This document shows positions 5,778 to 13,136 of a stretch of 21,993 bases of DNA, piece by piece. Below the pieces are notes generated by a model. That model did no database searches. It was given only the letters and a program-made list of their open reading frames with translations, and was not told the DNA's origin. Position numbers and translations under genes: made by a program. Source of the stretch: JAVVEG01 sp032251455 (GTDB lineage: Bacteria > Pseudomonadota > Gammaproteobacteria > Pseudomonadales > Pseudohongiellaceae); the NCBI GenBank assembly GCA_032251455.1, contig JAVVEG010000029.1, positions 1 to 21,993 of the forward strand. The letters run 5' to 3'. Numbering within the stretch: the first letter of the stretch is position 1; each line of letters starts with the position of its first letter.

Positions 5778-6719
5778 TCAGCGCAGGATCAACACGCCGT
5801 CACGACCCTTGGCCGGATCGGCATCGTCGTGGTTGAGCAGCACGGTGATGGCGCCGTTCATCGCCTTCTTCATGCGGTGATCGACGATGGCATTATTGCT
5901 TGGCCTGTCCGCTGGCGGGATGATGTCGAAGATCATTCCGTGTGCAGGTGCCACGTCTACCGTCTGCAGGCCATAACTGACATTCTTCGGGTGCCCGTTG
6001 TCCCACACGCGGTCCCAGATGCCGGCTATCGGATGCAACGCGGCGGCGTCATTGATGGAGGCATTAACAAAGAAAAAACGCACTCTTTCGCCAGGCTTTG
6101 CTTCCAGAGCCAGGCTGGCATTCGGATCATGCACCGGATCATAGTGGAACACCTTGCCGTTGATCAGCGCCTTCTCCCAGTGCTGGCCCATGGTGATGTC
6201 TTCGGCCGAGGTGCCGTCAGCAAACAGGTCGCCCTGTACGATCACGTATTCGCGGTCAGGACGGGGAAATTCCTCGGAATAGCCTTCAGCCGGGTCCACG
6301 ATAATGACTCCATACATGCCACGGGCGATATGCTCCGGCATCGCCTCACTGCCACAATGGTAAATAAACACACCCGGGTAGTTGGCGTAGAAGTCATAGC
6401 TCTTGCTGTCGCCTGGTTTCACGTCGGAGAATTCGTCCAGCACATCCACCTGCGCCGCATGGAAGTCCATGGAGTGGCTGTTACCATTGGCCGCATCATT
6501 GTGCAACGTGAACTGCACCAGGTCGCCCTGTTTTACCCTGACCACCGGGCCGGGGATGGTGCCATCATAAGCCCACATTCTGTGGGTATTGCCGTCGTTG
6601 TCTATCACGATGTCGGCTTCCTTCACGGTCATCTCCACCTTCACCGTCTCCGCCAGGACCGCTTGTGAACCCATCACCGCTGTCACCAGCAGCCCCATCG
6701 CCAGGCTAGTTCTTAACAT
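5778..6719 (-). CDS. nirK: Copper-containing nitrite reductase, AniA-like, periplasmic
   Basis: Reduces nitrite to nitric oxide. The 313-residue precursor has a signal peptide ending near A-V-L-A (residue 23). Two cupredoxin domains are visible. Type 1 copper ligands are H82, C122, H130 and M135 (segment H-C-G-S-E-A-M-P-E-H-I-A-R-G-M). Type 2 ligands are H87, H121 and H281. The catalytic D85 (M-D-F-H) and H229 (A-L-H-P-I-A-G) are both present. The V-D-H-R-M-K-K-A-M segment resembles the Neisseria AniA group more than Alcaligenes-type NirK. The start has AGGAG eight bases upstream. It is the first gene of an operon with two cytochromes and a multicopper oxidase, under a sigma-54 promoter facing norR. 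By motifs the enzyme looks complete. Confidence 0.93.
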   Translation of the reverse strand: MLRTSLAMGLLVTAVMGSQAVLAETVKVEMTVKEADIVIDNDGNTHRMWAYDGTIPGPVVRVKQGDLVQFTLHNDAANGNSHSMDFHAAQVDVLDEFSDVKPGDSKSYDFYANYPGVFIYHCGSEAMPEHIARGMYGVIIVDPAEGYSEEFPRPDREYVIVQGDLFADGTSAEDITMGQHWEKALINGKVFHYDPVHDPNASLALEAKPGERVRFFFVNASINDAAALHPIAGIWDRVWDNGHPKNVSYGLQTVDVAPAHGMIFDIIPPADRPSNNAIVDHRMKKAMNGAITVLLNHDDADPAKGRDGVLILR

Positions 6720-6788
6720 GTGTTGCTCCTTTTACTGTCGTTTGAATAAATATTGGTACGCTTTCTGCAATTACTGTTCTGAGTAATT

Positions 6789-6804
6789 TGCAAAATACAA
6801 GCCA
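6789..6804 (-). promoter_or_regulatory. Sigma-54 promoter of the nirK operon
   Basis: On the minus strand the 16 bases read TGGCTTGTATTTTGCA, matching the -24/-12 consensus TGGCACG-N4-TTGCW with the essential GG and GC ten bases apart. Transcription should begin near 6777, giving a leader of about 58 bases. The adjacent divergent gene encodes a sigma-54 activator of the NorR family, which supports the call. Confidence 0.85.
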
Positions 6805-6852
6805 GAAATTATTTCTTTATATTTTATTGATTTAGGTTTACAGTGTCGCAAA

Positions 6853-6885
6853 TTGACAACATTCTTCTGTTGTTTAAATAACAAC
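6853..6885 (+). promoter_or_regulatory. norR promoter and candidate NorR binding sites
   Basis: A perfect TTGACA (6853-6858) with a poor -10 near 6875-6881 could start norR. It overlaps GTTGTT-N5-AACAAC (6869-6885), whose core GT-TTAAATA-AC fits the GT-N7-AC pattern described for NorR sites. An extra ACAAC at 6856-6860 pairs with GTTGT across 8 bases, and a second GT-N7-AC spans 6892-6902. These lie roughly 55-100 bases upstream of the sigma-54 promoter, a normal enhancer distance, and could also autorepress norR. Confidence 0.45.
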
Positions 6886-6897
6886 ATAGGTGTAATT

Positions 6898-8439
6898 ATG
6901 ACAACTTCCGGACCCCTGGCTTCACTGTCGGACATCGTTGCCGATTTGTCCCGCGAGCTGCCCCCCAAGGCCAGATTCCAACGCCTGCTTGAAGCCCTGA
7001 TGAACAGTTTTCCCTGCGATGCCACCGCCCTGCTGCAACTGGACGGAGAGGTGCTGGTTCCCAGGGCCGCCAAGGGACTCAGCCCCGACACCATGGGACG
7101 ACGCTTTGAGCTGACCCAACAGCCACGTCTGCAGGAAATCGTACACAGCAGAGGTCTGGTCAGGTTCCCCGCCGACTCCCCCTTGCCCGACCCCTATGAT
7201 GGTCTGGTAGACACACCCAATCATCATCTTTATGTGCACGACTGCATGGGTGCGCCTCTGCAGGTGGACGGCCGCACCTGGGGTGTGCTCACCCTGGATG
7301 CCCTGGAAGAAAAACGTTTCGATGACATCGACATGAATCTGCTGGAAACCTTCGTCTCGGTGGCAGCGGCCAGTATCAGGGCAGCCGAGTTGATCACCAC
7401 GCTGGAAAGCAATCTGGAGCGCCATCAACTGGTTCAGCAATCCTGGCTGACCGAACATGGCCAGGCCGAACTGACAGGTGAAAGTGAGTGCATGCAAAGG
7501 CTGATACTGGAGGCCAAGGTGGTGGGCAATTCCGAGCTGCCCGTGCTGATACAGGGTGAAACCGGCGTTGGCAAGGAACTGGTGGCACATCTTATCCATA
7601 TGAATTCGCCGCGTGCCACTCAACCCATGGTCCATGTGAATTGCGCCGCACTCCCGGAAAGCATCGCCGAGAGCGAACTTTTCGGTCATGTCAGCGGCGC
7701 CTTCTCCGGAGCCAACAAAGACAGAGCCGGAAAATTCGAGCTGGCCCACAGCGGAACCCTGTTCCTTGATGAAGTGGGCGAGCTGCCCCTTTCCATACAG
7801 GCAAAGCTGTTGAGGGCCCTGCAAAGCGGCGAGATTCAGCGCGTCGGCAGCGATGCCTTGCATCATGCGGATGTACGCATCATAGCGGCCACCAATCGTG
7901 AACTGGACAAAGAAGTGAAGGCTGGCCGCTTCCGTGCCGATCTCTATCATCGCCTGAGCGTGTATCCGGTACAGGTGCCACCTTTGCGCAACAGAGGCAG
8001 TGACATTCCGTTGCTGGCTGGTCATTTCCTGCAGAACTGTGAACGCAAGTTTGGGCTGCGCGGGTTGCGTCTGAACAGCGAAGCCAACCGTTGGCTCAAG
8101 ACCTACACCTGGCCGGGTAATGTCCGGGAGCTGGAAAATGCCATCTCCAGGGCAGTGGTCAAGGCGCTGAGCGAAGGCTACCCGCGCAACCGGATCATCG
8201 AACTGAGCCCGGCCCACCTGGGTGCCGATCCTATTCGCAGTCAGATATATGCCGGCACCCAGGATGCTGCAGAAGCACATCCCCAGCTGAGTCTTGCTGC
8301 GGCAGTGGAACAGTTTAAACGCGACCTGATTCAGGCCCGGCTGCAACAACATGACAACAATCTTTCCAGTACAGCCGTGTCATTGGGTATGGATAAGAGT
8401 AACCTGCACCGACAGGTTCGCAAACTGGGGCTGCGCTGA
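6898..8439 (+). CDS. norR: NorR, nitric oxide-sensing sigma-54-dependent activator
   Basis: A 513-residue regulator in three parts. Residues about 1-175 are a GAF domain with the iron-centre region of NorR: R-F-P-A-D-S, P-D-P-Y-D-G-L, H114-D-C116 and the T-L-D segment at 132-134. Residues about 195-430 are the AAA+ domain with Walker A G-E-T-G-V-G-K-E, a GAFSGA loop at 267-272 (normally GAFTGA) and Walker B L-F-L-D-E-V. The C-terminus is a Fis-type helix-turn-helix. NO binding to the GAF iron should release the ATPase to open sigma-54 promoters. The ATG at 6898 has AGGTG upstream and fits known NorR starts; an ATG at 6853 lies in the promoter. It is divergent from nirK and 37 bases ahead of nnrS. 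Confidence 0.93.
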   Translation: MTTSGPLASLSDIVADLSRELPPKARFQRLLEALMNSFPCDATALLQLDGEVLVPRAAKGLSPDTMGRRFELTQQPRLQEIVHSRGLVRFPADSPLPDPYDGLVDTPNHHLYVHDCMGAPLQVDGRTWGVLTLDALEEKRFDDIDMNLLETFVSVAAASIRAAELITTLESNLERHQLVQQSWLTEHGQAELTGESECMQRLILEAKVVGNSELPVLIQGETGVGKELVAHLIHMNSPRATQPMVHVNCAALPESIAESELFGHVSGAFSGANKDRAGKFELAHSGTLFLDEVGELPLSIQAKLLRALQSGEIQRVGSDALHHADVRIIAATNRELDKEVKAGRFRADLYHRLSVYPVQVPPLRNRGSDIPLLAGHFLQNCERKFGLRGLRLNSEANRWLKTYTWPGNVRELENAISRAVVKALSEGYPRNRIIELSPAHLGADPIRSQIYAGTQDAAEAHPQLSLAAAVEQFKRDLIQARLQQHDNNLSSTAVSLGMDKSNLHRQVRKLGLR

Positions 8440-8476
8440 ACAGCGCGTCCTCCAGACAGGCAACAGAGAACATGCG

Positions 8477-9649
8477 ATGAATCAGCCACCTGCAGCACTG
8501 ACAACCTTCTTCAGTTACGGCTTTCGACCGTTGTTTCTGCTGGCCACGCTGCATGCCGTGCTGAGTGTCAGCTTCTGGTCTGCCTGGTGGCTGGGTCTGA
8601 TTCCAGTGGACTGGCAGCGCCTGCCGGCCAGTTGGCACGGCCATGACATGCTGATGGGTCTTGCCGCCGCAGCCATCGGTGGTTTTCTGCTGACCGCAGT
8701 GGCCAACTGGACTGGACGCAAACCCGTCTCCGGCCTGCCGCTGGGCTTGCTTTGTCTGGCCTGGCTTGGCGGCAGACTGAGCATTCACTATCCCCTGCTG
8801 AGCCTGTTTGCTGACCAGGTCTACTGGATCGGTCTGTGGGCTCTGCTGGCCAATGAGATACTGCGCGCCGGCAATCGCCGCAACTACAAGGTACTGGTGG
8901 TTCTGTTACTGCTGGTGCTGAGCGACACCGCCTTCCATCTGACTGAACTGTTCCTTCCCTCCAGGCAACAACAGGCACTGTGGGTGATGCTCTGGCTAAT
9001 GATTCTGTTGATCAATGTAATCGGTGGTCGTGTGATTCCAGCGTTCACCAGCAACTGGTTACGGCGCCGGGCAGCCCCCAGGCAGCTTGCTGCCGATGAG
9101 TTACCCGCCGCACACGGGCCGGTCGACGTGGCGGCCATCGCTACCCTGCTGCTGTTCGCGCTGGCCGTTATCGGTGCACTGCCTCCGCTTTTTTCCATTC
9201 CACTGGGCGCGGTGTGCTGTCTGCTGCAGACCTGGCGGCTGGCACGCTGGAAATTCTACCTCACCGGCAGCGATCCGCTGGTCTGGATGATGCACCTTTC
9301 CTATCTCTGGATTCCGCTGGGCATCGGTCTGTGGACGCTGGCGCTGACTGACATGATTCCTGTCTCTGCCGCAGTGCATGCGCTTACCATCGGAGCCATC
9401 GCCAGCATGATCCTCAGCATTGCCAGCCGCGCTGCACTGGGCCACACCGGCAGACCACTGGTAAGCCACCCGTTGCTGACGGCAGCGATTCTCTTGCTCA
9501 GCGTCGCGGCCGTGAGCAGGATTACGGCGGCACTCACCGGCATGCAGAACCTGATGGCATTTTCCGCCTTGGCCTGGGTCGCCGCCTTCCTGTGCTTTGC
9601 AGTGCGTTATATCCCCATCCTGACAGGCCCTGCCTCGGAGCAGCCATGA
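8477..9649 (+). CDS. nnrS: NnrS family heme/copper membrane protein
   Basis: A 390-residue inner-membrane protein with about twelve hydrophobic helices. The opening F-F-S-Y-G-F-R-P-L-F-L-L-A and the W-H-G-H-D-M-L-M-G histidine motif are typical of NnrS, a heme- and copper-containing protein linked to nitric oxide tolerance in denitrifiers; its exact reaction is not established. The ATG at 8477 begins the family's usual N-terminus, while a frame from 8351 would overlap norR. It lies 37 bases after norR and probably shares its transcript. A MITE-like palindrome starts seven bases after its stop. Confidence 0.92.
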   Translation: MNQPPAALTTFFSYGFRPLFLLATLHAVLSVSFWSAWWLGLIPVDWQRLPASWHGHDMLMGLAAAAIGGFLLTAVANWTGRKPVSGLPLGLLCLAWLGGRLSIHYPLLSLFADQVYWIGLWALLANEILRAGNRRNYKVLVVLLLLVLSDTAFHLTELFLPSRQQQALWVMLWLMILLINVIGGRVIPAFTSNWLRRRAAPRQLAADELPAAHGPVDVAAIATLLLFALAVIGALPPLFSIPLGAVCCLLQTWRLARWKFYLTGSDPLVWMMHLSYLWIPLGIGLWTLALTDMIPVSAAVHALTIGAIASMILSIASRAALGHTGRPLVSHPLLTAAILLLSVAAVSRITAALTGMQNLMAFSALAWVAAFLCFAVRYIPILTGPASEQP

Positions 9650-9651
9650 TG

Positions 9652-9778
9652 CTAAGGAACCTCTGAATAAGTCTATGGTTACTCTGCGGGAGTCTGGCGC
9701 GCGCCTGCGAAAGTGCGCCTCGATAGCGGAGTCGGCTGAAGACCAGAGTGATCATAGACTTATTCAGAGGTTCCCTAA
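9652..9778. mobile_element. MITE-like palindromic element with CTAA target duplication
   Basis: The element spans 9656-9774 (119 bp). Its ends are perfect 22-bp inverted repeats starting GGAACCTCTGAATAAG; pairing resumes with ACTCTG further in. CTAA directly repeats on both sides (9652-9655, 9775-9778), a 4-bp duplication fitting the YTAR target of IS5-type elements. There is no open reading frame, so it would need a transposase in trans. It could also fold into a long hairpin in the transcript leaving nnrS, but has no U-run. Confidence 0.85.
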
Positions 9779-9780
9779 GC

Positions 9781-9794
9781 TTGATGCAGATCAA
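9781..9794 (+). promoter_or_regulatory. FNR/Anr box upstream of the cbb3 operon
   Basis: TTGATGCAGATCAA matches the FNR consensus TTGAT-N4-ATCAA at every defined position. It lies about 200 bases before ccoN, and cbb3 operons are commonly induced at low oxygen by FNR-type regulators. No strong -10 is visible at the usual class II distance. The stretch 9795-9992 shows no gene. The box begins two bases after the right target duplication of the MITE. Confidence 0.8.
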
Positions 9795-9992
9795 AAACAA
9801 AACATCCGATTCACCTGAAACCACACTTCTACAGACGGGAAGATTAACTCGCACGACGATTCATAGTAGAGTCCGTATTCGTGACCGGTTGAATCCGCAG
9901 AATGCCCTGCTGCAGGCTTTCACGGGTCGGTACAGACTCATAACCTTCCATTCACCACAGCACTGCAGCTCTGCGGTTAGGATACCAAGCTC

Positions 9993-11444
9993 ATGACTGA
10001 CCACCCCAGCTATAACTACAAGGTAGTCCACCAGTTCGCCATCATGACCGTCGTCTGGGGCATCGTCGGCATGCTGGTAGGCGTGTTGATTGCGGCCCAA
10101 CTGGCCTGGCCTGCGCTTAATTTCGATACAGCCTGGTTAAGCTTCGGCAGATTGCGGCCCTTGCACACCAATGCCGTGATCTTCGCTTTCGGCGGCTGCG
10201 CCCTGATGGCCACTTCCCTGTTCGTGGTGCAGCGCACCTGCCAGGCCAGACTGATCTCAGACCGCCTGGCCGCCTTCGTGTTCTGGGGCTGGCAACTGGT
10301 CATTGTGGCCGCAGCCATCACGCTGCCAATGGGGCTGACCACCTCCAAGGAGTATGCCGAACTGGAATGGCCGATTGATATTCTCATCACCATTGTCTGG
10401 GTCTGTTATGCCATCGTTTTCTTCGGCACCATCATGCAGCGCAAGGGCCGGCATATCTATGTCGCCAACTGGTTCTTCGGCGCCTTCATCATTGCGGTGG
10501 CCATCCTGCACATCATCAACAGCCTGGCCGTGCCAGCCAGCCTGACCAAGTCCTATTCGGTCTATGCCGGCACTGTCGATGCCATGGTGCAGTGGTGGTA
10601 TGGACACAATGCCGTGGGCTTCTTCCTGACTGCCGGCTTCCTCGGCATCATGTATTATTTTGTGCCCAAACAGGCCGACCGGCCAGTGTATTCCTACCGC
10701 CTGTCGGTGGTTCACTTCTGGGCGCTGATCGCGATTTATGTCTGGGCCGGGCCGCACCATCTGCACTACACCTCGCTACCGGACTGGACCCAGAGCCTGG
10801 GCATGGTGATGTCACTGGTACTGCTGGCTCCGTCCTGGGGCGGCATGATCAACGGCATCATGACCTTGTCCGGCGCCTGGGACAAACTGCGCACCGACCC
10901 CATTCTCAAGTTCCTGGTGGTCTCGCTGTCCTTCTACGGCATGTCCACCTTCGAAGGCCCGATGATGTCGATCAAATCGGTCAATGCCCTGTCACACTAC
11001 ACCGACTGGACCATCGGGCATGTGCATTCCGGTGCGCTGGGCTGGGTCGCCATGATCTCGATAGGGTCCATCTATCACCTTATCCCGTTGATGTACGGTC
11101 GCAAGGCCGGCGCCATGTACAGCGTCAAGCTGATCGACCTGCATTTCTGGCTGTCCACCATAGGCACGGTGCTGTACATCGTCTCGATGTGGGTCAACGG
11201 CCTGATGCAAGGCTTGATGTGGCGGGCGGTCAACAATGATGGCACGCTCACCTACAGCTTTATCGAATCGGTGGAGGCCAGTTATGCCGGTTATGTCGTG
11301 CGCTTCATCGGTGGCGCCATCTTCTTTGCCGGCATGCTGGTCATGGCCTGGAATATCTGGCAAACGCGGCAACTGGCCCTGGGTCGGCTGGCTGAGGACA
11401 CTGCTGCCACCCCTGTCGTGAATAGCAAGGAGGCACTGGCATGA
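9993..11444 (+). CDS. ccoN: cbb3-type cytochrome c oxidase subunit I (CcoN)
   Basis: The 483-residue catalytic subunit of the high-affinity cbb3 oxidase, which reduces O2 to water and pumps protons. About twelve transmembrane helices are present. Metal-ligand histidines are visible: H58 (R-P-L-H-T-N), H205 (W-Y-G-H-N), H255-H256 (G-P-H-H-L-H-Y) and H343/H345 (I-G-H-V-H-S-G). Length is normal for CcoN. The ccoO start overlaps its stop by four bases. Its histidine pattern resembles NorB, but the following ccoO, ccoQ and ccoP settle the identity. Confidence 0.96.
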   Translation: MTDHPSYNYKVVHQFAIMTVVWGIVGMLVGVLIAAQLAWPALNFDTAWLSFGRLRPLHTNAVIFAFGGCALMATSLFVVQRTCQARLISDRLAAFVFWGWQLVIVAAAITLPMGLTTSKEYAELEWPIDILITIVWVCYAIVFFGTIMQRKGRHIYVANWFFGAFIIAVAILHIINSLAVPASLTKSYSVYAGTVDAMVQWWYGHNAVGFFLTAGFLGIMYYFVPKQADRPVYSYRLSVVHFWALIAIYVWAGPHHLHYTSLPDWTQSLGMVMSLVLLAPSWGGMINGIMTLSGAWDKLRTDPILKFLVVSLSFYGMSTFEGPMMSIKSVNALSHYTDWTIGHVHSGALGWVAMISIGSIYHLIPLMYGRKAGAMYSVKLIDLHFWLSTIGTVLYIVSMWVNGLMQGLMWRAVNNDGTLTYSFIESVEASYAGYVVRFIGGAIFFAGMLVMAWNIWQTRQLALGRLAEDTAATPVVNSKEALA

Positions 11445-12046
11445 ACGCATTCATTGAAAGAAATATCGGCTTGATGGTGGTGCTGATCATCATCGCGGTC
11501 AGTTTTGGCGGCGCGGTGGAGATCATCCCGCTGATGTCACAACGCGAAGTCACCGAGCCGGTACAGGGGCTGAAACCCTTGACTCCGCTGCAACTGTCCG
11601 GCCGTGACATCTACATCCGCGAAGGCTGCACGGTCTGTCATTCGCAGATGATCCGGCCATTGCGCTCGGAAGTGGAACGTTACGGGCATTACACCGTGGC
11701 TGGCGAACTGGTCTACGACCACCCGTTTGTTTTTGGCTCCAAGCGCACCGGCCCCGATCTGGCCCGTGTTGGCGGCCTCTACAGCGACGACTGGCACCGG
11801 GCTCACCTGCTCGACCCAAGATCTGTGGTACCTGGCTCTAATATGCCCTCCTATCCCTGGCTGTTTGCGCGGGCGCTGGATCTGGATTCCCTGCCAGCCA
11901 GAATGAAGGCCTTGCGCAGCGTGGGCGTACCCTACACCGATGCGGATATCAGCAATGCCGCTGCCGGTCTGGAGCAGAGCACCGAGGCTGATGCCGTCAT
12001 CGCCTACCTGCAGCAACTGGGCACACTGATCACAGAGAGGCGCTGA
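11441..12046 (+). CDS. ccoO: cbb3-type cytochrome c oxidase subunit II, monoheme (CcoO)
   Basis: A 201-residue membrane-anchored monoheme cytochrome c that passes electrons to CcoN. One N-terminal helix (about residues 9-30) anchors it. The heme site is C63-T-V-C66-H67, followed by the conserved S-Q-M-I-R-P segment, and M135 in G-S-N-M-P-S-Y-P-W is the axial ligand. Its ATG overlaps the ccoN stop as ATGA, and ccoQ starts two bases after its stop. Confidence 0.96.
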   Translation: MNAFIERNIGLMVVLIIIAVSFGGAVEIIPLMSQREVTEPVQGLKPLTPLQLSGRDIYIREGCTVCHSQMIRPLRSEVERYGHYTVAGELVYDHPFVFGSKRTGPDLARVGGLYSDDWHRAHLLDPRSVVPGSNMPSYPWLFARALDLDSLPARMKALRSVGVPYTDADISNAAAGLEQSTEADAVIAYLQQLGTLITERR

Positions 12047-12048
12047 GC

Positions 12049-12261
12049 ATGGAACTGACCGATCTTCGCAGCCTCGCCACCGTGCTTTGCGCCATCGGCT
12101 TTGCCGGTGTCGTTTTCTGGGCCTACCACGCCGCCAACCGGAAGAACTTCGACGAGGCCGCCATGCTGCCATTTGCCGATGACCCCGACGATGATAAACC
12201 CGAACTTGATAAACCAGGGCCAGACAAGCCAAAGCTTGATACAAAAGGAGCCAGCAAATGA
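12049..12261 (+). CDS. ccoQ: cbb3-type cytochrome oxidase subunit CcoQ/FixQ
   Basis: A 70-residue single-helix membrane protein; CcoQ stabilises the cbb3 complex in several bacteria. The helix covers about residues 8-26, followed by A-A-N-R-K-N-F-D-E-A-A, a typical CcoQ junction. The tail after residue 45 is an unusual charged run with repeated D-K-P steps, probably disordered. Its stop overlaps the ccoP start by four bases. The position between ccoO and ccoP makes the identity secure. Confidence 0.92.
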   Translation: MELTDLRSLATVLCAIGFAGVVFWAYHAANRKNFDEAAMLPFADDPDDDKPELDKPGPDKPKLDTKGASK

Positions 12262-13136
12262 GTACCGCTTTCAATTGGTATGTGATATTGGGCACCTTTG
12301 GCTCACTGCTGTTTTTCTTCCTGGTCTTGTACATGAACAGATCAGTGAACACCCCAGGGAAAACCACCGGCCACAATTATGACGGCATCGAGGAATATGA
12401 TAACCCCATGCCAGCCTGGTGGTTCTGGGGCTTTGTCATCAGCATCCTGTTTGCCATTGCCTATCTGATCTATTACCCCGGCCTGGGTAACTTTGCCGGC
12501 CTGGGTGGCTGGTCTCAGATCAACGAACTCGAAGCCGATCAGCAGCAGGCGGATGCGGAATACGGCCCACTCTTTGCCCAGTACCGCACAGTACCCATCG
12601 AAGAGCTGGCCCTGAATACCGATGCCATGCGCATGGGCAGACGCCTGTTTGCAACTAACTGTGCGGTCTGTCACGGTGCCGCCGGAACCGGCAGCGCGGG
12701 TTTCCCCAACCTGACCGACAGTGAGTGGTTGTGGGGAGACAGCGCCGAGCAGATACACACGACAATCAGCGCTGGCCGCAATGCCATGATGCCTTCCTGG
12801 GAAGCTGCCCTGCAGGACGAAGGCATCCATGAGGTGGCCGAATATGTTCTGCAGTTGGCTGGGCGTGAGGTTAATGCAGAGACTGCGGCACTGGGGCAGG
12901 CCAGATTTTCTGTCTTCTGTGCGGCCTGTCATGGTCCCGATGGCAGCGGTCAGGCCATGCTGGGTGCGCCGGCACTGAACAATGACATCTGGCTGTACGG
13001 CAATTCGCGCCTGCGCATAGAGGATGTCATTCGGCACGGACGCAATGGCCAGATGCCGGCATTCAACGAACGTCTTGGCGCTGACAAGGTTCACATTCTC
13101 AGCGCCTATGTGAAGAGTCTTGGAATGGCCAGATAA
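12258..13136 (+). CDS. ccoP: cbb3-type cytochrome c oxidase subunit III, diheme (CcoP)
   Basis: A 292-residue diheme membrane cytochrome that accepts electrons from soluble cytochromes. Two N-terminal helices (about residues 8-25 and 54-72) flank the conserved H-N-Y-D-G-I-E-E-Y-D-N-P-M-P segment. Heme sites are C135-A-V-C138-H and C221-A-A-C224-H, with downstream methionines in M-M-P and Q-M-P as likely ligands. The stop codon shares a base with the ccoG start (TAATG at 13134-13138), which indicates coupled translation into the assembly genes. Confidence 0.96.
   Translation: MSTAFNWYVILGTFGSLLFFFLVLYMNRSVNTPGKTTGHNYDGIEEYDNPMPAWWFWGFVISILFAIAYLIYYPGLGNFAGLGGWSQINELEADQQQADAEYGPLFAQYRTVPIEELALNTDAMRMGRRLFATNCAVCHGAAGTGSAGFPNLTDSEWLWGDSAEQIHTTISAGRNAMMPSWEAALQDEGIHEVAEYVLQLAGREVNAETAALGQARFSVFCAACHGPDGSGQAMLGAPALNNDIWLYGNSRLRIEDVIRHGRNGQMPAFNERLGADKVHILSAYVKSLGMAR

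Noticed and set aside
5778..6719. Suspected loss of a catalytic histidine in NirK, since the G-G-H of Alcaligenes-type enzymes reads A-G-I
   Set aside because: The catalytic histidine corresponds to the earlier residue, here H229, as in AniA; only the second, non-essential histidine is absent.
6720..6897. An FNR box in the nirK-norR intergenic region (TTGAT near 6827)
   Set aside because: The second half-site is missing, as the bases after the spacer read GTTTA and not ATCAA.
5676..8352. Long antisense open frames opposite nirK and norR (330 and 476 codons)
   Set aside because: They lack family motifs, lie wholly opposite well-identified genes and are explained by high-GC codon bias.
9656..9774. 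The long palindrome after nnrS as a transcription terminator
   Set aside because: No U-run follows the stem on either strand, and the perfect ends with target duplication point to an inserted element.
9748..9996. Open frame across the ccoN leader
   Set aside because: It covers the MITE end and FNR box, has no ribosome site and an unlikely composition.
9993..11444. Possible nitric oxide reductase NorB, given the neighbouring NO genes
   Set aside because: It is followed directly by ccoO, ccoQ and ccoP, and its sequence and length fit CcoN.
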